Assembly: GCA_030528815.1 (NCBI GenBank)
Contig: JAUMYE010000008.1
Span: 1-19,193 of the forward strand
Origin: Candidatus Saccharimonadota bacterium
Lineage (GTDB): Bacteria > Patescibacteriota > Saccharimonadia > Saccharimonadales > Saccharimonadaceae
Length of the DNA: 19,193 nt
Direction of reading: 5' to 3'
Below the pieces are notes generated by a model. That model ran no database searches and was not told the DNA's origin. It saw only the letters and a program-made list of their open reading frames with translations. The translations under genes and the position numbers were made by a program. Positions 1 through 6,339 of the stretch are shown piece by piece (position 1 is the first letter of the stretch; each line of letters starts with the position of its first letter).

Positions 1-1
1 G

Positions 2-277
2 TATTATCCAAAAGTTATTACGTTATCGATGCCAACTAATCAGTTAATAGAGACGTTGCATAAGTTTACTTTGAGTTTTCCGCTTAGTTTAGTTACTTAC
101 CATAATGAACAGATTGTAATCGCGAATGATGGCGCGGTTGTTTCGGAAGATATTAACGATACGGAATATACGCAGATTACATTTTGGGATGGCAAAGTAA
201 TGGCGCGTTCGGCCGTTTTGTCGCTATGGAATAGAGAATTATCTTTGGAAAAGGTGCTTTCGAGGGCAATTTTGTGA
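2..277 (+). CDS. Hypothetical protein, 5' end possibly outside the window
   Basis: The frame is open to the left edge of the window, so this may be the tail of a longer gene. The first ATG inside the window is at 29 and has no Shine-Dalgarno sequence before it, which favours either an upstream start or a leaderless one. From that ATG the product would be 82 residues. No domain is recognised. The C-terminal half looks like a small alpha/beta fold with a strand (YTQITFWDG) followed by a helix (LSLWNRELSLEKVLSRAIL). The stop TGA overlaps the GTG start of the HD-domain gene by four bases (GTGA), which suggests translational coupling and a shared operon. No transmembrane segment or signal peptide is seen in the visible part. 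Confidence 0.5.
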   Translation, partial: YYPKVITLSMPTNQLIETLHKFTLSFPLSLVTYHNEQIVIANDGAVVSEDINDTEYTQITFWDGKVMARSAVLSLWNRELSLEKVLSRAIL

Positions 278-753
278 AACTAAGTCAGAATTATGATTAT
301 CTGCAGACTAAAGCTGAGCCTTATGCAGAAGATATTTTAGCTCATGATAATTTTTTGAGCATGCAGAACTTTTACCAGCATGGTTCGGTTTCGACGTGGC
401 AGCACGTGCTAAGGGTGGCATATTTTGCGCTTGAGATTAATAAGAAATTGCATTTGCATTGCAATAGGCGTGATTTAGTGCGTGGCGCGCTCCTTCACGA
501 TTATTTCTTGTATGACTGGCATGATCATGAGGCAGAGCTAAACGAGCACCCGAAACTACACGGTTTTTATCATCCAACGATTGCTTTAAAGAATGCCAAA
601 AAAGATTTTGATCTTACGGCGCTAGAATGCGAAATCATTTACAAGCATATGTGGCCACTAACTTTGACACATGTGCCAACAAAACGCGAAGCTTGGGTTG
701 TCTCGATGGCTGACAAGTGGGCATCATTCTACGAGACTGTATTTTGCCGTTAA
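274..753 (+). CDS. HD-domain metal-dependent phosphohydrolase
   Basis: The 159-residue soluble protein carries an HD superfamily pattern. Visible candidate metal ligands are His44 (in TWQHVLRVA), the His75-Asp76 doublet (in ALLHDYFLYDWHD), His100 (FYHPT), His125 (YKHMW) and Asp147 (SMADKWAS). This H...HD...H...H...D order is typical of single-domain HD hydrolases that cleave phosphate esters of nucleotides or other small molecules. The substrate cannot be read from the sequence. The GTG start overlaps the stop of the upstream gene, so expression is probably coupled. No terminator follows, and the serpin promoter begins within 10 bases of this gene's end. The length fits small bacterial HD proteins often annotated as HD family phosphohydrolase. 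Confidence 0.85.
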   Translation: MKLSQNYDYLQTKAEPYAEDILAHDNFLSMQNFYQHGSVSTWQHVLRVAYFALEINKKLHLHCNRRDLVRGALLHDYFLYDWHDHEAELNEHPKLHGFYHPTIALKNAKKDFDLTALECEIIYKHMWPLTLTHVPTKREAWVVSMADKWASFYETVFCR

Positions 754-770
754 AACGCTCGTGGTATAAT
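744..770 (+). promoter_or_regulatory. Serpin promoter, extended -10
   Basis: TATAAT at 765-770 is preceded by TGG (762-764), giving an extended -10. A weak -35, TTGCCG, lies at 744-749 with a short 15-base spacer and overlaps the end of the HD gene. The predicted start is near 777, leaving a leader of about 19 bases that contains GGAG (786-789) six bases before the ATG at 796. Confidence 0.7.
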
Positions 771-795
771 TTATTTATACTAAGTGGAGTTTTTA

Positions 796-2151
796 ATGGA
801 AGAAGGAAACAGCGGCGCAGTAAATGTGCCTAATGTTGATGCGGGTGGTCAGATTACACCTAGTCAGCCTAATAGTGCTAAGAACTCAAAATCTTTGATA
901 GTACTTATTGCTATTGCGGTGATTTTGGTTGGCGCTTCGATCGTTGCAGCGATTATTTTTATGGGCAAGGAAAAGCCAAACAATCCAAGTCCAGCGCCAT
1001 CGCCAGTAAAACCAAACGCAAACTATAGCTCAGACAGTAATCTATTTGCCGTAAACTATTTCAAGAATGCTTATGCGGCAGAGAAAAGCTATTCTAACAC
1101 TTTGATTAGTCCATATTCCATGGAAGCAGTATGGCAGATTGCAGGTAAGGGCGCCGGTGGCAATACCAAGACTCAGATTTATGACATGCTTGGCACTGAG
1201 CGTACGATGCCAGAGATTGCTGGGCTTCATTCTGCAAACGCAGCCTTTATTCGTGAGACTATTGCGGACAAGATTAAGAACGAGTTCTTGGATGCTGTAA
1301 ATGGTGATATTGTTTACGATCCATTTACTTCGCCAGACACGATGAATGCTTGGGTCAAGGATAATACTAATGGTATGATTCCTAAGATTTTCGATAATGC
1401 TCCTGATGGCGACATGGTGCTCGCAAACGCGATTGCTATGGAACAAGAGTGGAATGATAAGTTCGAATGCGAGAAAACGAGGGGTGTAGACTTTACGAAT
1501 TCTGAAGGCGAAACCGTTGAAGCTTCGATGATGGCTGGTGAGGCAAACTATTATTTCAAGACCGACAATTCTGAAGGTATCGTTAGGAATTACAAGGCCA
1601 GCGACAATGGTGATTATCTCGAATTTGTAGCATTTAAGCCAAATAATTCGGTAAGCAGCTATATCAGCGATTTATTCGAAAGTGATTTGAAGAGCTTTGA
1701 CGAGAAGTTAATTGCTCCATCCAGCAGCGATGAGAAGGTCGTGACAGTTGGCGTAAGCCTACCACGATTTAGTTATGACTATACGGTTCCTGATCTAGTA
1801 AAGATGTTCTCGACTGGTATGGGTGTAAGCGATGCATTCAATAGCGAGAAGGCGGACTTTAGCGGCATTTCTGATAGTATGTCATTCTATGTTTCGGATT
1901 TGATTCAGAAGACGCATGTTGAGATGAGCGAGACTGGCACGCGCGCAGCAGCTGTTACTGCGATGGTGCTCGATGTTACGTCGGCTTATCAAGAAGAACC
2001 AGAATATGTCCATTACCATGTAGATTTTGATAAATCATTTGTATACATGATTCGCGATCATAAGACAAAGGAAATTATCTTTACTGGCGTAGTTGAGCAT
2101 CCAGAGTTGATGTCCGACTATGATGGTTGCATTGAAGTCAACGACGACTAA
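796..2151 (+). CDS. Serpin family protease inhibitor, membrane anchored
   Basis: The 451-residue protein has a short Asn/Gly-rich cytoplasmic start, one hydrophobic segment at about residues 34-56, a Pro/Ser linker, and then a complete serpin fold from about residue 80 to the end. Family signatures include NTLISPYSMEAVWQIAGKGA near the first helices, a breach/shutter-like LANAIAMEQEW, and a C-terminal FVYMIRDHKTKEIIFTG. The hinge of the reactive-centre loop (SETGTRAAAVT, residues 378-388) fits the inhibitory consensus: Gly at P15, Thr at P14, small residues P12-P9 and Thr at P8. P13 is Arg rather than Glu. Counting from Glu379 as P17, the scissile bond would be Thr395-Ser396 (an inference). 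I chose ATG 796 over GTG 784 because GGAG sits at the right distance. The product should be displayed outside the cell, where it could trap host or neighbour serine or cysteine proteases. Confidence 0.92.
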   Translation: MEEGNSGAVNVPNVDAGGQITPSQPNSAKNSKSLIVLIAIAVILVGASIVAAIIFMGKEKPNNPSPAPSPVKPNANYSSDSNLFAVNYFKNAYAAEKSYSNTLISPYSMEAVWQIAGKGAGGNTKTQIYDMLGTERTMPEIAGLHSANAAFIRETIADKIKNEFLDAVNGDIVYDPFTSPDTMNAWVKDNTNGMIPKIFDNAPDGDMVLANAIAMEQEWNDKFECEKTRGVDFTNSEGETVEASMMAGEANYYFKTDNSEGIVRNYKASDNGDYLEFVAFKPNNSVSSYISDLFESDLKSFDEKLIAPSSSDEKVVTVGVSLPRFSYDYTVPDLVKMFSTGMGVSDAFNSEKADFSGISDSMSFYVSDLIQKTHVEMSETGTRAAAVTAMVLDVTSAYQEEPEYVHYHVDFDKSFVYMIRDHKTKEIIFTGVVEHPELMSDYDGCIEVNDD

Positions 2152-2160
2152 TAGCCAATA

Positions 2161-2194
2161 AAAAGCCGCCCCTTAGTACTGGGGCGGTTTTTTG
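2161..2194. terminator. Bidirectional terminator between convergent genes
   Basis: The stem CCGCCCC (2166-2172) pairs with GGGGCGG (2181-2187), with A-rich sequence on the left and a T run on the right, so it can stop transcription from both sides. The stop codon and last codons of the minus-strand phosphatidyltransferase gene lie inside this hairpin. Confidence 0.9.
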
Positions 2195-3273
2195 TGGCTC
2201 ACTTCATAGGCCGCTTGAGCTTCTTTTTTGCGAATTGCGCGGATGCGGCAAATATCGATTATGAAACTCAAAGGGCTAAGGATGCCAGCGATGAACAAGG
2301 ATATGCAACTTATCCAGCTCATATCGTAGCCGAGTTCGGTTTCGGCAGTGGCAATAGCGAGTGCGGTCGAGACGAGCCATGCGCTTAGGACGATTGTTCT
2401 GAGTTTGTCTGCGATGCCAGCACTGACGCCGCCTGCGTGTTTTTTGTAAAACAGGGCAAACCAGATAATAATCAGAACGTCTCTAAGGGCGATCAAGCTT
2501 GCGGCAATCCAGATATAGATATCTGGGAAAACGTCTTTGGGATTGATTAATCTATTTTGCGTATAGATAAAGAATCCAACGGCGACCGGATAGAAGATAA
2601 GCTTATCTCCTAAAGGGTCGAGGGCCTTGCCGGCTTTGGTGGTTTGGTTGCATGATCTGGCGATATAGCCGTCGATAGCATCAGTGCCAAGCGCTGCGCC
2701 TAAGATGATGGTTGCTAGTGCGTCGCTGTGTGTGCCGAAGCTTTGTGTTACGTAGATGTGTGGAATGCTGAGTGCGAGTCCAATGCGGATGACGCTGATA
2801 GCGTTCGGTACGCCGATATGTCCTTTCGTGCCTTCGAGCCAGCTATGATCGATTGCATTGAGTGTTTTCAGGATGCAATAGAAGCTTTCGTAGACTGCGA
2901 CGAACACTGTGATATACCAGCAGTATGTAGCGATGTGCCAGAGTTCTGTTTGAACGGTCGCGAAGTTGTGTGTTATATAATCGTAACCCAAACCTACGGA
3001 CAGAGAAAACAGAATCACGGCGCGCAGTACAAAACTTTCGGTGCGCTGCCAGGGATGTGTTTGGCCGATTGGCATTGCGCAGCGGTGCTCTAGCCAAGCT
3101 CCGTGTGATGTTATTACGGCAATATCGCAGAGTACGATAACTGCCCAAAGATAACAATCGAAGAGTTGGCGGGGTGCGACTGTGATGGTAACGACGTCAA
3201 AGATAATCAGGGCGATTTCGTTAGGACAGATGTTCCTGAAGCCTCGCCAAAAATAGCTGAAAAACCTTGGCAT
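2173..3273 (-). CDS. CDP-alcohol phosphatidyltransferase with long N-terminal membrane extension
   Basis: The 366-residue multi-pass membrane protein contains the full CDP-alcohol phosphatidyltransferase motif D-x2-D-G-x2-A-R-x8-G-x3-D-x3-D, with Asp198, Asp201, Gly202, Ala205-Arg206, Gly215, Asp219 and Asp223. These residues bind Mg2+ and the CDP-linked lipid. Enzymes of this family move a phosphatidyl group from CDP-diacylglycerol to an alcohol in phospholipid synthesis; a PgsA-like role is plausible but the acceptor alcohol is not determined. The classical domain begins at about residue 153 (GVPNAISVIR). The first ~150 residues are additional and include several hydrophobic segments, whereas stand-alone PgsA is usually about 180-200 residues. 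The start is fixed by an AAAGGAGGT Shine-Dalgarno sequence seven bases upstream. The 3' end runs into the shared terminator. Confidence 0.88.
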   Translation of the reverse strand: MPRFFSYFWRGFRNICPNEIALIIFDVVTITVAPRQLFDCYLWAVIVLCDIAVITSHGAWLEHRCAMPIGQTHPWQRTESFVLRAVILFSLSVGLGYDYITHNFATVQTELWHIATYCWYITVFVAVYESFYCILKTLNAIDHSWLEGTKGHIGVPNAISVIRIGLALSIPHIYVTQSFGTHSDALATIILGAALGTDAIDGYIARSCNQTTKAGKALDPLGDKLIFYPVAVGFFIYTQNRLINPKDVFPDIYIWIAASLIALRDVLIIIWFALFYKKHAGGVSAGIADKLRTIVLSAWLVSTALAIATAETELGYDMSWISCISLFIAGILSPLSFIIDICRIRAIRKKEAQAAYEVSHKKPPQY

Positions 3274-3303
3274 AGTCAGACCTCCTTTCTTAAAGAGCAT
3301 GAT

Positions 3304-3338
3304 AAAGGCCGCCCCGGATATGGAAGGAGCGGCCTTTT
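3304..3338 (-). terminator. Terminator of the orphan gene at 3365-3919
   Basis: The stem AAAGGCCGC (3304-3312) pairs with GCGGCCTTT (3329-3337). On the minus strand it lies about 30 bases after the stop of the orphan gene and just before the Shine-Dalgarno sequence of the phosphatidyltransferase gene. Read-through would therefore feed that gene, for which I found no separate clear promoter. Confidence 0.8.
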
Positions 3339-3364
3339 GTAGGAAGTGAATGTGGATAGCTTGA

Positions 3365-3919
3365 TTACTTTTCGCTGCCGCCAGAGAGGATGTATCTCAT
3401 CTTTTTGGCAAGCTCTTCGCTCGGCTCTACGCGGTTGCAGCGCTGGAGCATGTCGAAGATTTCTGCAATGAGAGTGTGGCTCGGGGTGATCTCCTTGAGC
3501 TCGATTCTCTCGTTCTTCTTAGAGAAGTATGCAAAGGCATTATTCTTGTCTGCCTGGCAGCTTTCTTTGCCGAATGCAATCTCGAGCATTCTTGCGTAAT
3601 CTGCACTAGCGGGGAAGTTACCCATGATTGCGGCGATATTGCCAGGATCCTTTGCAAGAATAGCATAGTTGCTCTCACGAACTGCCTTGAGAATGGTAAT
3701 AGAGCTGATGATCTGCTTGCAGTACTTCTCGTACTCGTGTGCAAACAGAACTTCAAGGCCACGACCGTGGTGACTGCCATTCTTGAGAATGTATTCTGTT
3801 TTTACGGTATTCTTATTCTCGCTCTCAGGGTTCTTGAGTCTTACGATGAACGGAAGCTCAAGATTGGCTGCAATGATCATTGCATCCTTGTTCGGTAAAG
3901 GCATAATGTTGAATAACAT
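3365..3919 (-). CDS. Orphan cytosolic protein A, unknown function
   Basis: The 184-residue protein has no recognised domain, transmembrane segment or signal peptide. It appears to be mixed alpha/beta in the first third (MIIAANLELPFIVRLKNPE) and mostly helical afterwards, with a Lys/Glu-rich C-terminal part. A strong Shine-Dalgarno sequence (AAAGGAGGT) precedes the ATG. The gene is a single unit with a near-consensus promoter, an approximately 85-base leader that starts with a hairpin, and its own terminator. Its base composition is visibly more GC-rich than that of the next gene (4098-4610). It shares this unit design with the orphans at 9428-10069, 11486-12130, 12250-12585 and 12721-13386, but I see no sequence similarity between them by eye. 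Confidence 0.8.
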   Translation of the reverse strand: MLFNIMPLPNKDAMIIAANLELPFIVRLKNPESENKNTVKTEYILKNGSHHGRGLEVLFAHEYEKYCKQIISSITILKAVRESNYAILAKDPGNIAAIMGNFPASADYARMLEIAFGKESCQADKNNAFAYFSKKNERIELKEITPSHTLIAEIFDMLQRCNRVEPSEELAKKMRYILSGGSEK

Positions 3920-3970
3920 AGCTAAACGACCTCCTTTTGAATGTGCTGTATACGGGATACCAATTACACG

Positions 3971-4000
3971 CTCGTCCTCTTTAGTCTTAAGAGGGGCGAG
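3971..4000 (-). other. 5' leader hairpin of orphan A mRNA
   Basis: CTCG (3971-3974) pairs with CGAG (3997-4000), and CCTCTT (3976-3981) with AAGAGG (3989-3994), separated by a small internal loop. The hairpin begins about five bases after the predicted transcription start near 4005. There is no T run after it on the minus strand, so it looks like an mRNA 5' stabiliser or regulatory leader rather than a terminator. Confidence 0.6.
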
Positions 4001-4011
4001 TGATAGGGCGT

Positions 4012-4040
4012 ATTATATGACATTTTTGGAGGATTGGCAA
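4012..4040 (-). promoter_or_regulatory. Near-consensus promoter of orphan A
   Basis: On the minus strand, the -35 element TTGCCA (4040-4035) and the -10 element TATAAT (4017-4012) are separated by exactly 17 bases. This is the best classical -35/-10 promoter in the window. Confidence 0.8.
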
Positions 4041-4068
4041 GGTGCTCAAAAAGCGAAGTGGATATGCT

Positions 4069-4074
4069 TATAAT
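4069..4074 (+). promoter_or_regulatory. Candidate -10 for the 4098 gene
   Basis: TATAAT ends 23 bases before the ATG at 4098, giving a leader of about 17 bases that holds a weak Shine-Dalgarno sequence (AGGA, 4089-4092). The -35 region is poor. It lies back to back with the orphan A promoter. Confidence 0.5.
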
Positions 4075-4097
4075 AATAAGAAAGGAATAGGATAATT

Positions 4098-4610
4098 ATG
4101 GCAATTGCACCAAGTGTAGTAAAGAAACTTTTAGAGAATAAATCTATAGAAGAATTGGAGGCGAAGTATGAGGATTTGAAGAAGAATTTTTGCTTTGATT
4201 CAAAAGAAGAACAGATTGATTACAATATTAAACACTATTTAAATGCGAGCAATAGGGTTAATAATGATTCTCGTCGGATTGCGCTAGAAGAGTTACTGAA
4301 AGAGAAAACAGGCAAAGACTATTCATTTGAGGATAAGAAATTTGAGATTACTTTGTCTGATATTATTGGTTTTGTGACGAATTCTAATGTGGATCCGTTT
4401 TGGGGCAAGATGCTAACCGATTTCTTTGAGAAATTGAATGATATTGAAGAAAAAGAAAAGAAGAGATTTCTGTTTGAGTTGGTTCAAAATGAAGAATCGT
4501 TTAATACATTTTTGAAAGAGGCGGCTCGGACACAGGATGCTAAAGAAACATACGAAAAGTATAAGAAGATTGCTCGTGATTATTGCGCGAAGAATAATGT
4601 GATTGGATAG
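4098..4610 (+). CDS. Hypothetical charged helical protein
   Basis: The 170-residue soluble protein is rich in Lys and Glu (for example KKLLENKSIEELEAKYEDLK and EKLNDIEEKEKKRFLFELV) and is probably almost entirely alpha-helical. No domain, signal peptide or membrane segment is recognised. It is the most AT-rich gene of the window by eye, clearly different from the GC-richer orphan divergently transcribed on its left, which could point to a separate origin. AGGA five bases before the ATG supports this start. A strong terminator follows. A trans-acting adaptor or DNA/RNA-binding role cannot be excluded, but nothing specific supports either. Confidence 0.75.
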   Translation: MAIAPSVVKKLLENKSIEELEAKYEDLKKNFCFDSKEEQIDYNIKHYLNASNRVNNDSRRIALEELLKEKTGKDYSFEDKKFEITLSDIIGFVTNSNVDPFWGKMLTDFFEKLNDIEEKEKKRFLFELVQNEESFNTFLKEAARTQDAKETYEKYKKIARDYCAKNNVIG

Positions 4611-4628
4611 AGGAGGGGCATAAAAAAT

Positions 4629-4652
4629 ACGACCCTTTGGGTCGTTTTTTTG
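4629..4652. terminator. Bidirectional terminator shared by 4098 gene and tRNA-Leu
   Basis: ACGACCC (4629-4635) pairs with GGGTCGT (4639-4645) around a three-base loop, with seven T residues on the right and an A run on the left. It can end the plus-strand gene and also the minus-strand tRNA transcript, whose CCA end is only 13 bases away. Confidence 0.9.
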
Positions 4653-4657
4653 CTTCT

Positions 4658-4744
4658 TGGTGGGCGAGGAGGGACTTGAACCCTCACGGCATTGCTGCCA
4701 CAAGATTTTGAGTCTAGCGTGTCTACCAGTTCCACCACTCGCCC
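4658..4744 (-). tRNA. tRNA-Leu(CAA), CCA end encoded
   Basis: On the minus strand the acceptor stem GGGCGAG/CTCGCCC is perfect, followed by discriminator A and an encoded CCA (4660-4658). The D arm, a long variable arm (GGC/GCC stem) and the T arm GAGGG-TTCAAGT-CCCTC fit a class II tRNA. The seven-base anticodon loop CTCAAAA (4712-4706) holds the anticodon CAA, reading the Leu codon UUG. The anticodon stem CTAGA/TCTTG has one T-T mismatch at its second pair. Confidence 0.95.
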
Positions 4745-4757
4745 GAGTGATAGTTGT

Positions 4758-4766
4758 ATTTTAGCA
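4758..4766 (-). promoter_or_regulatory. tRNA-Leu promoter, extended -10
   Basis: TGC plus TAAAAT on the minus strand (4766-4758) places the transcription start about seven bases before the mature tRNA 5' end. It is back to back with the sortase promoter. Confidence 0.65.
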
Positions 4767-4781
4767 CGAAGTGAGCTTTTA

Positions 4782-4790
4782 TGCTAGAAT
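4782..4790 (+). promoter_or_regulatory. Sortase promoter, extended -10, predicts leaderless mRNA
   Basis: TGC (4782-4784) followed by TAGAAT (4785-4790). With the usual 6-7 base distance, transcription would start at about 4797, one base before the ATG at 4798. There is no Shine-Dalgarno sequence. Confidence 0.6.
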
Positions 4791-4797
4791 AGAGTTA

Positions 4798-6120
4798 ATG
4801 GACAACAAAAGTGGTGGGCAAAATTCTTCGAATTCTGCACCCCAAGACAAAAATCTGACCAGCGAAGAACGCCAGAGGCAGACGGCGATTGATTTGGCGC
4901 GCCAAAAAGTTGTCAATGCTTATAAGACTCAGCCGCAAAATTATAGGCCAGCAAACCAGCAGGCTCAGAATACAAATATCAACGAGGCAGAATGGAAGAA
5001 ATATCATTCGGCTTGGCAGGATTATTACCAGAAGTATTACGGCGAGTATTATAACAAGGCCGCTCAGGAATATATTGCAAAGGAAAAGGAACGCATTGCT
5101 GCTGAGCAAAAGAAAAAGCTCGAAGCGGAGCGTGAGCGTTTGAAAGAAACCAATCAGGTTGATACTTCTGAAGAAACAAAGAAGCTTGAAGAGGCTCGCA
5201 AGAGACTAAAGAATGAACGTTTGGGCTTTGCTGTACAAAAATCTAATCTGCTTGCAAATGCGAAACTAAGTGCTGAACAAGAAAAAGAGGCAGAGGAAGC
5301 TGAGCAGAGTGCGGTAAATCAATTCCGCTCGAAGTTGCGCAAAAAAGTTGAGAAGCGCGCTAAGAAGATGCGTAAATCTAGGCACTTTATACCAGTCATG
5401 ATTGCGCTCGTGGTCTTGGTAATTGGTATCTTGTTCCAGTACAATCAGACGATTATTGCGAATATCGTGGCTTATATTTCGCCAGGTGGAAGCGAAGGCA
5501 CGACAATTACGGCTGTCGATCCTACGGTTGTGGCTGATGTACATGAAAATCCAACACTTATGATTCCGAAGCTTAATGTTGAAGTTCCGATTGTCCTTGG
5601 CGTAAAGAATGATGTCGAGTCAATGAATGCCGCGATGTCTAATGGCGTTGCTCAGTTCTCGATGCAAGGCGCTTCGGCTTTGCCTGGTCAGATTGGTAAC
5701 TTTGCGGTTTCTGGCCACTCGTCGAATAACTTCTATGAAAGTGGCGACTATAAGTTTATCTTCTCGGGTCTTTCTAGATTAGGCGAAGGTGATTTGGTTT
5801 ATGTAGATTATGAAGGTAAGCGCTATACTTACAGGATTACCGGAAATATTACAGTCGAGCCTACGGAAGTCCATAAATTAGCCGAGATTACGAGTCAGAA
5901 TGCAGGTAAGCCAATGATTACTTTGATTACTTGTATGCCGCTTGGTACGTCACGCTATCGTTTGCTGGTATATGGTGAGCAGATCTATCCAGATTACACA
6001 AACGCAGAGCATGCAGCTGTTCCTGAAGTCGTAGAAGGCGAAACAGCTACGATGGAGACGACGGCGAATAGTCCAACGCCACTAGGTCAGTTCTGGAATT
6101 GGCTGACGGGTCAGAATTAG
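4798..6120 (+). CDS. Sortase with long cytoplasmic coiled-coil tail
   Basis: The 440-residue protein has three parts. Residues 1-196 are a highly charged tail rich in Gln, Tyr, Lys and Glu, with a long predicted coiled coil (EKERIAAEQKKKLEAERERL and similar). Residues 197-216 form one membrane segment preceded by a strongly basic patch, so the tail should be inside and the rest outside. The C-terminal part is a sortase domain: its catalytic triad is visible as His307 (VSGHSSN), Cys379 (LITCMP) and Arg388 (YRLLV). Sortases are transpeptidases that join surface proteins to the envelope or to each other as pili. ATG 4798 is preferred over GTG 4771 because the -10 element lies between them. No clear sorting-signal protein is encoded nearby, so the substrate is unknown. 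The cytoplasmic tail is unusual. Confidence 0.93.
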   Translation: MDNKSGGQNSSNSAPQDKNLTSEERQRQTAIDLARQKVVNAYKTQPQNYRPANQQAQNTNINEAEWKKYHSAWQDYYQKYYGEYYNKAAQEYIAKEKERIAAEQKKKLEAERERLKETNQVDTSEETKKLEEARKRLKNERLGFAVQKSNLLANAKLSAEQEKEAEEAEQSAVNQFRSKLRKKVEKRAKKMRKSRHFIPVMIALVVLVIGILFQYNQTIIANIVAYISPGGSEGTTITAVDPTVVADVHENPTLMIPKLNVEVPIVLGVKNDVESMNAAMSNGVAQFSMQGASALPGQIGNFAVSGHSSNNFYESGDYKFIFSGLSRLGEGDLVYVDYEGKRYTYRITGNITVEPTEVHKLAEITSQNAGKPMITLITCMPLGTSRYRLLVYGEQIYPDYTNAEHAAVPEVVEGETATMETTANSPTPLGQFWNWLTGQN

Positions 6121-6124
6121 ATTG

Positions 6125-6155
6125 AAATACCTTGCTTGATGCGAGGTATTTTTTT
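6125..6155 (+). terminator. Sortase terminator
   Basis: AAATACCTTGC (6125-6135) pairs with GCGAGGTATTT (6141-6151) around a five-base loop, followed by more T residues. It starts five bases after the stop codon. Confidence 0.9.
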
Positions 6156-6159
6156 GTGC

Positions 6160-6246
6160 CTGTAGGTTGGACTGGTTTGTATATTTGCGGGTTTGCGGGT
6201 TGGACGGGTTAACTTGTTAAGCTTGTCAAACTAGCCAAACCTACGG
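6160..6246. repeat. Long imperfect inverted repeat in the intergenic region
   Basis: The arms 6160-6179 and 6227-6246 can pair over 20 positions with two mismatches and two G-T wobbles, enclosing a 47-base loop. The loop contains two near-identical TTTGCGGGTT copies and a small TTAAC/GTTAA hairpin. Nothing coding is seen. It could be a structured RNA, a decayed small mobile repeat, or a DNA secondary structure. Confidence 0.65.
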
Positions 6247-6270
6247 ACGTAATTGTATTGTTTGAAAAAG

Positions 6271-6299
6271 TGTAAAAGTTAACTAGGTTAACTTTTACA
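6271..6299. repeat. Perfect 13-bp inverted repeat
   Basis: TGTAAAAGTTAAC (6271-6283) and GTTAACTTTTACA (6287-6299) are exact reverse complements around a TAG spacer. It could be a second terminator-like stem behind the PEGA gene, or a dimeric regulator site. It lies between the sortase and PEGA gene ends, where an operator would have no obvious promoter to act on. Confidence 0.75.
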
Positions 6300-6300
6300 A

Positions 6301-6334
6301 AAAAACGAACCCGGATATGTTGGGCTCGTTTTTA
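6301..6334 (-). terminator. Terminator of the PEGA-domain gene
   Basis: On the minus strand ACGAGCCC (6329-6322) pairs with GGGTTCGT (6312-6305), one pair being a G-T wobble, followed by a T run. On the plus strand the same hairpin has an A-C mismatch, so it works best for the minus-strand gene. Confidence 0.85.
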
Positions 6335-6339
6335 GTGGA

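Noticed and set aside
784..795. GTG start four codons upstream of the serpin ATG
   Set aside because: The GGAG sequence overlaps this codon and is ideally placed for the ATG at 796.
2728..3093. 121-codon frame on the plus strand
   Set aside because: It is antisense to the CDP-alcohol phosphatidyltransferase gene, whose motifs are intact on the other strand.
6271..6299. Transposon end or attachment site at the perfect inverted repeat
   Set aside because: No transposase, integrase or flanking target duplication is visible; a hairpin or regulator site is simpler.
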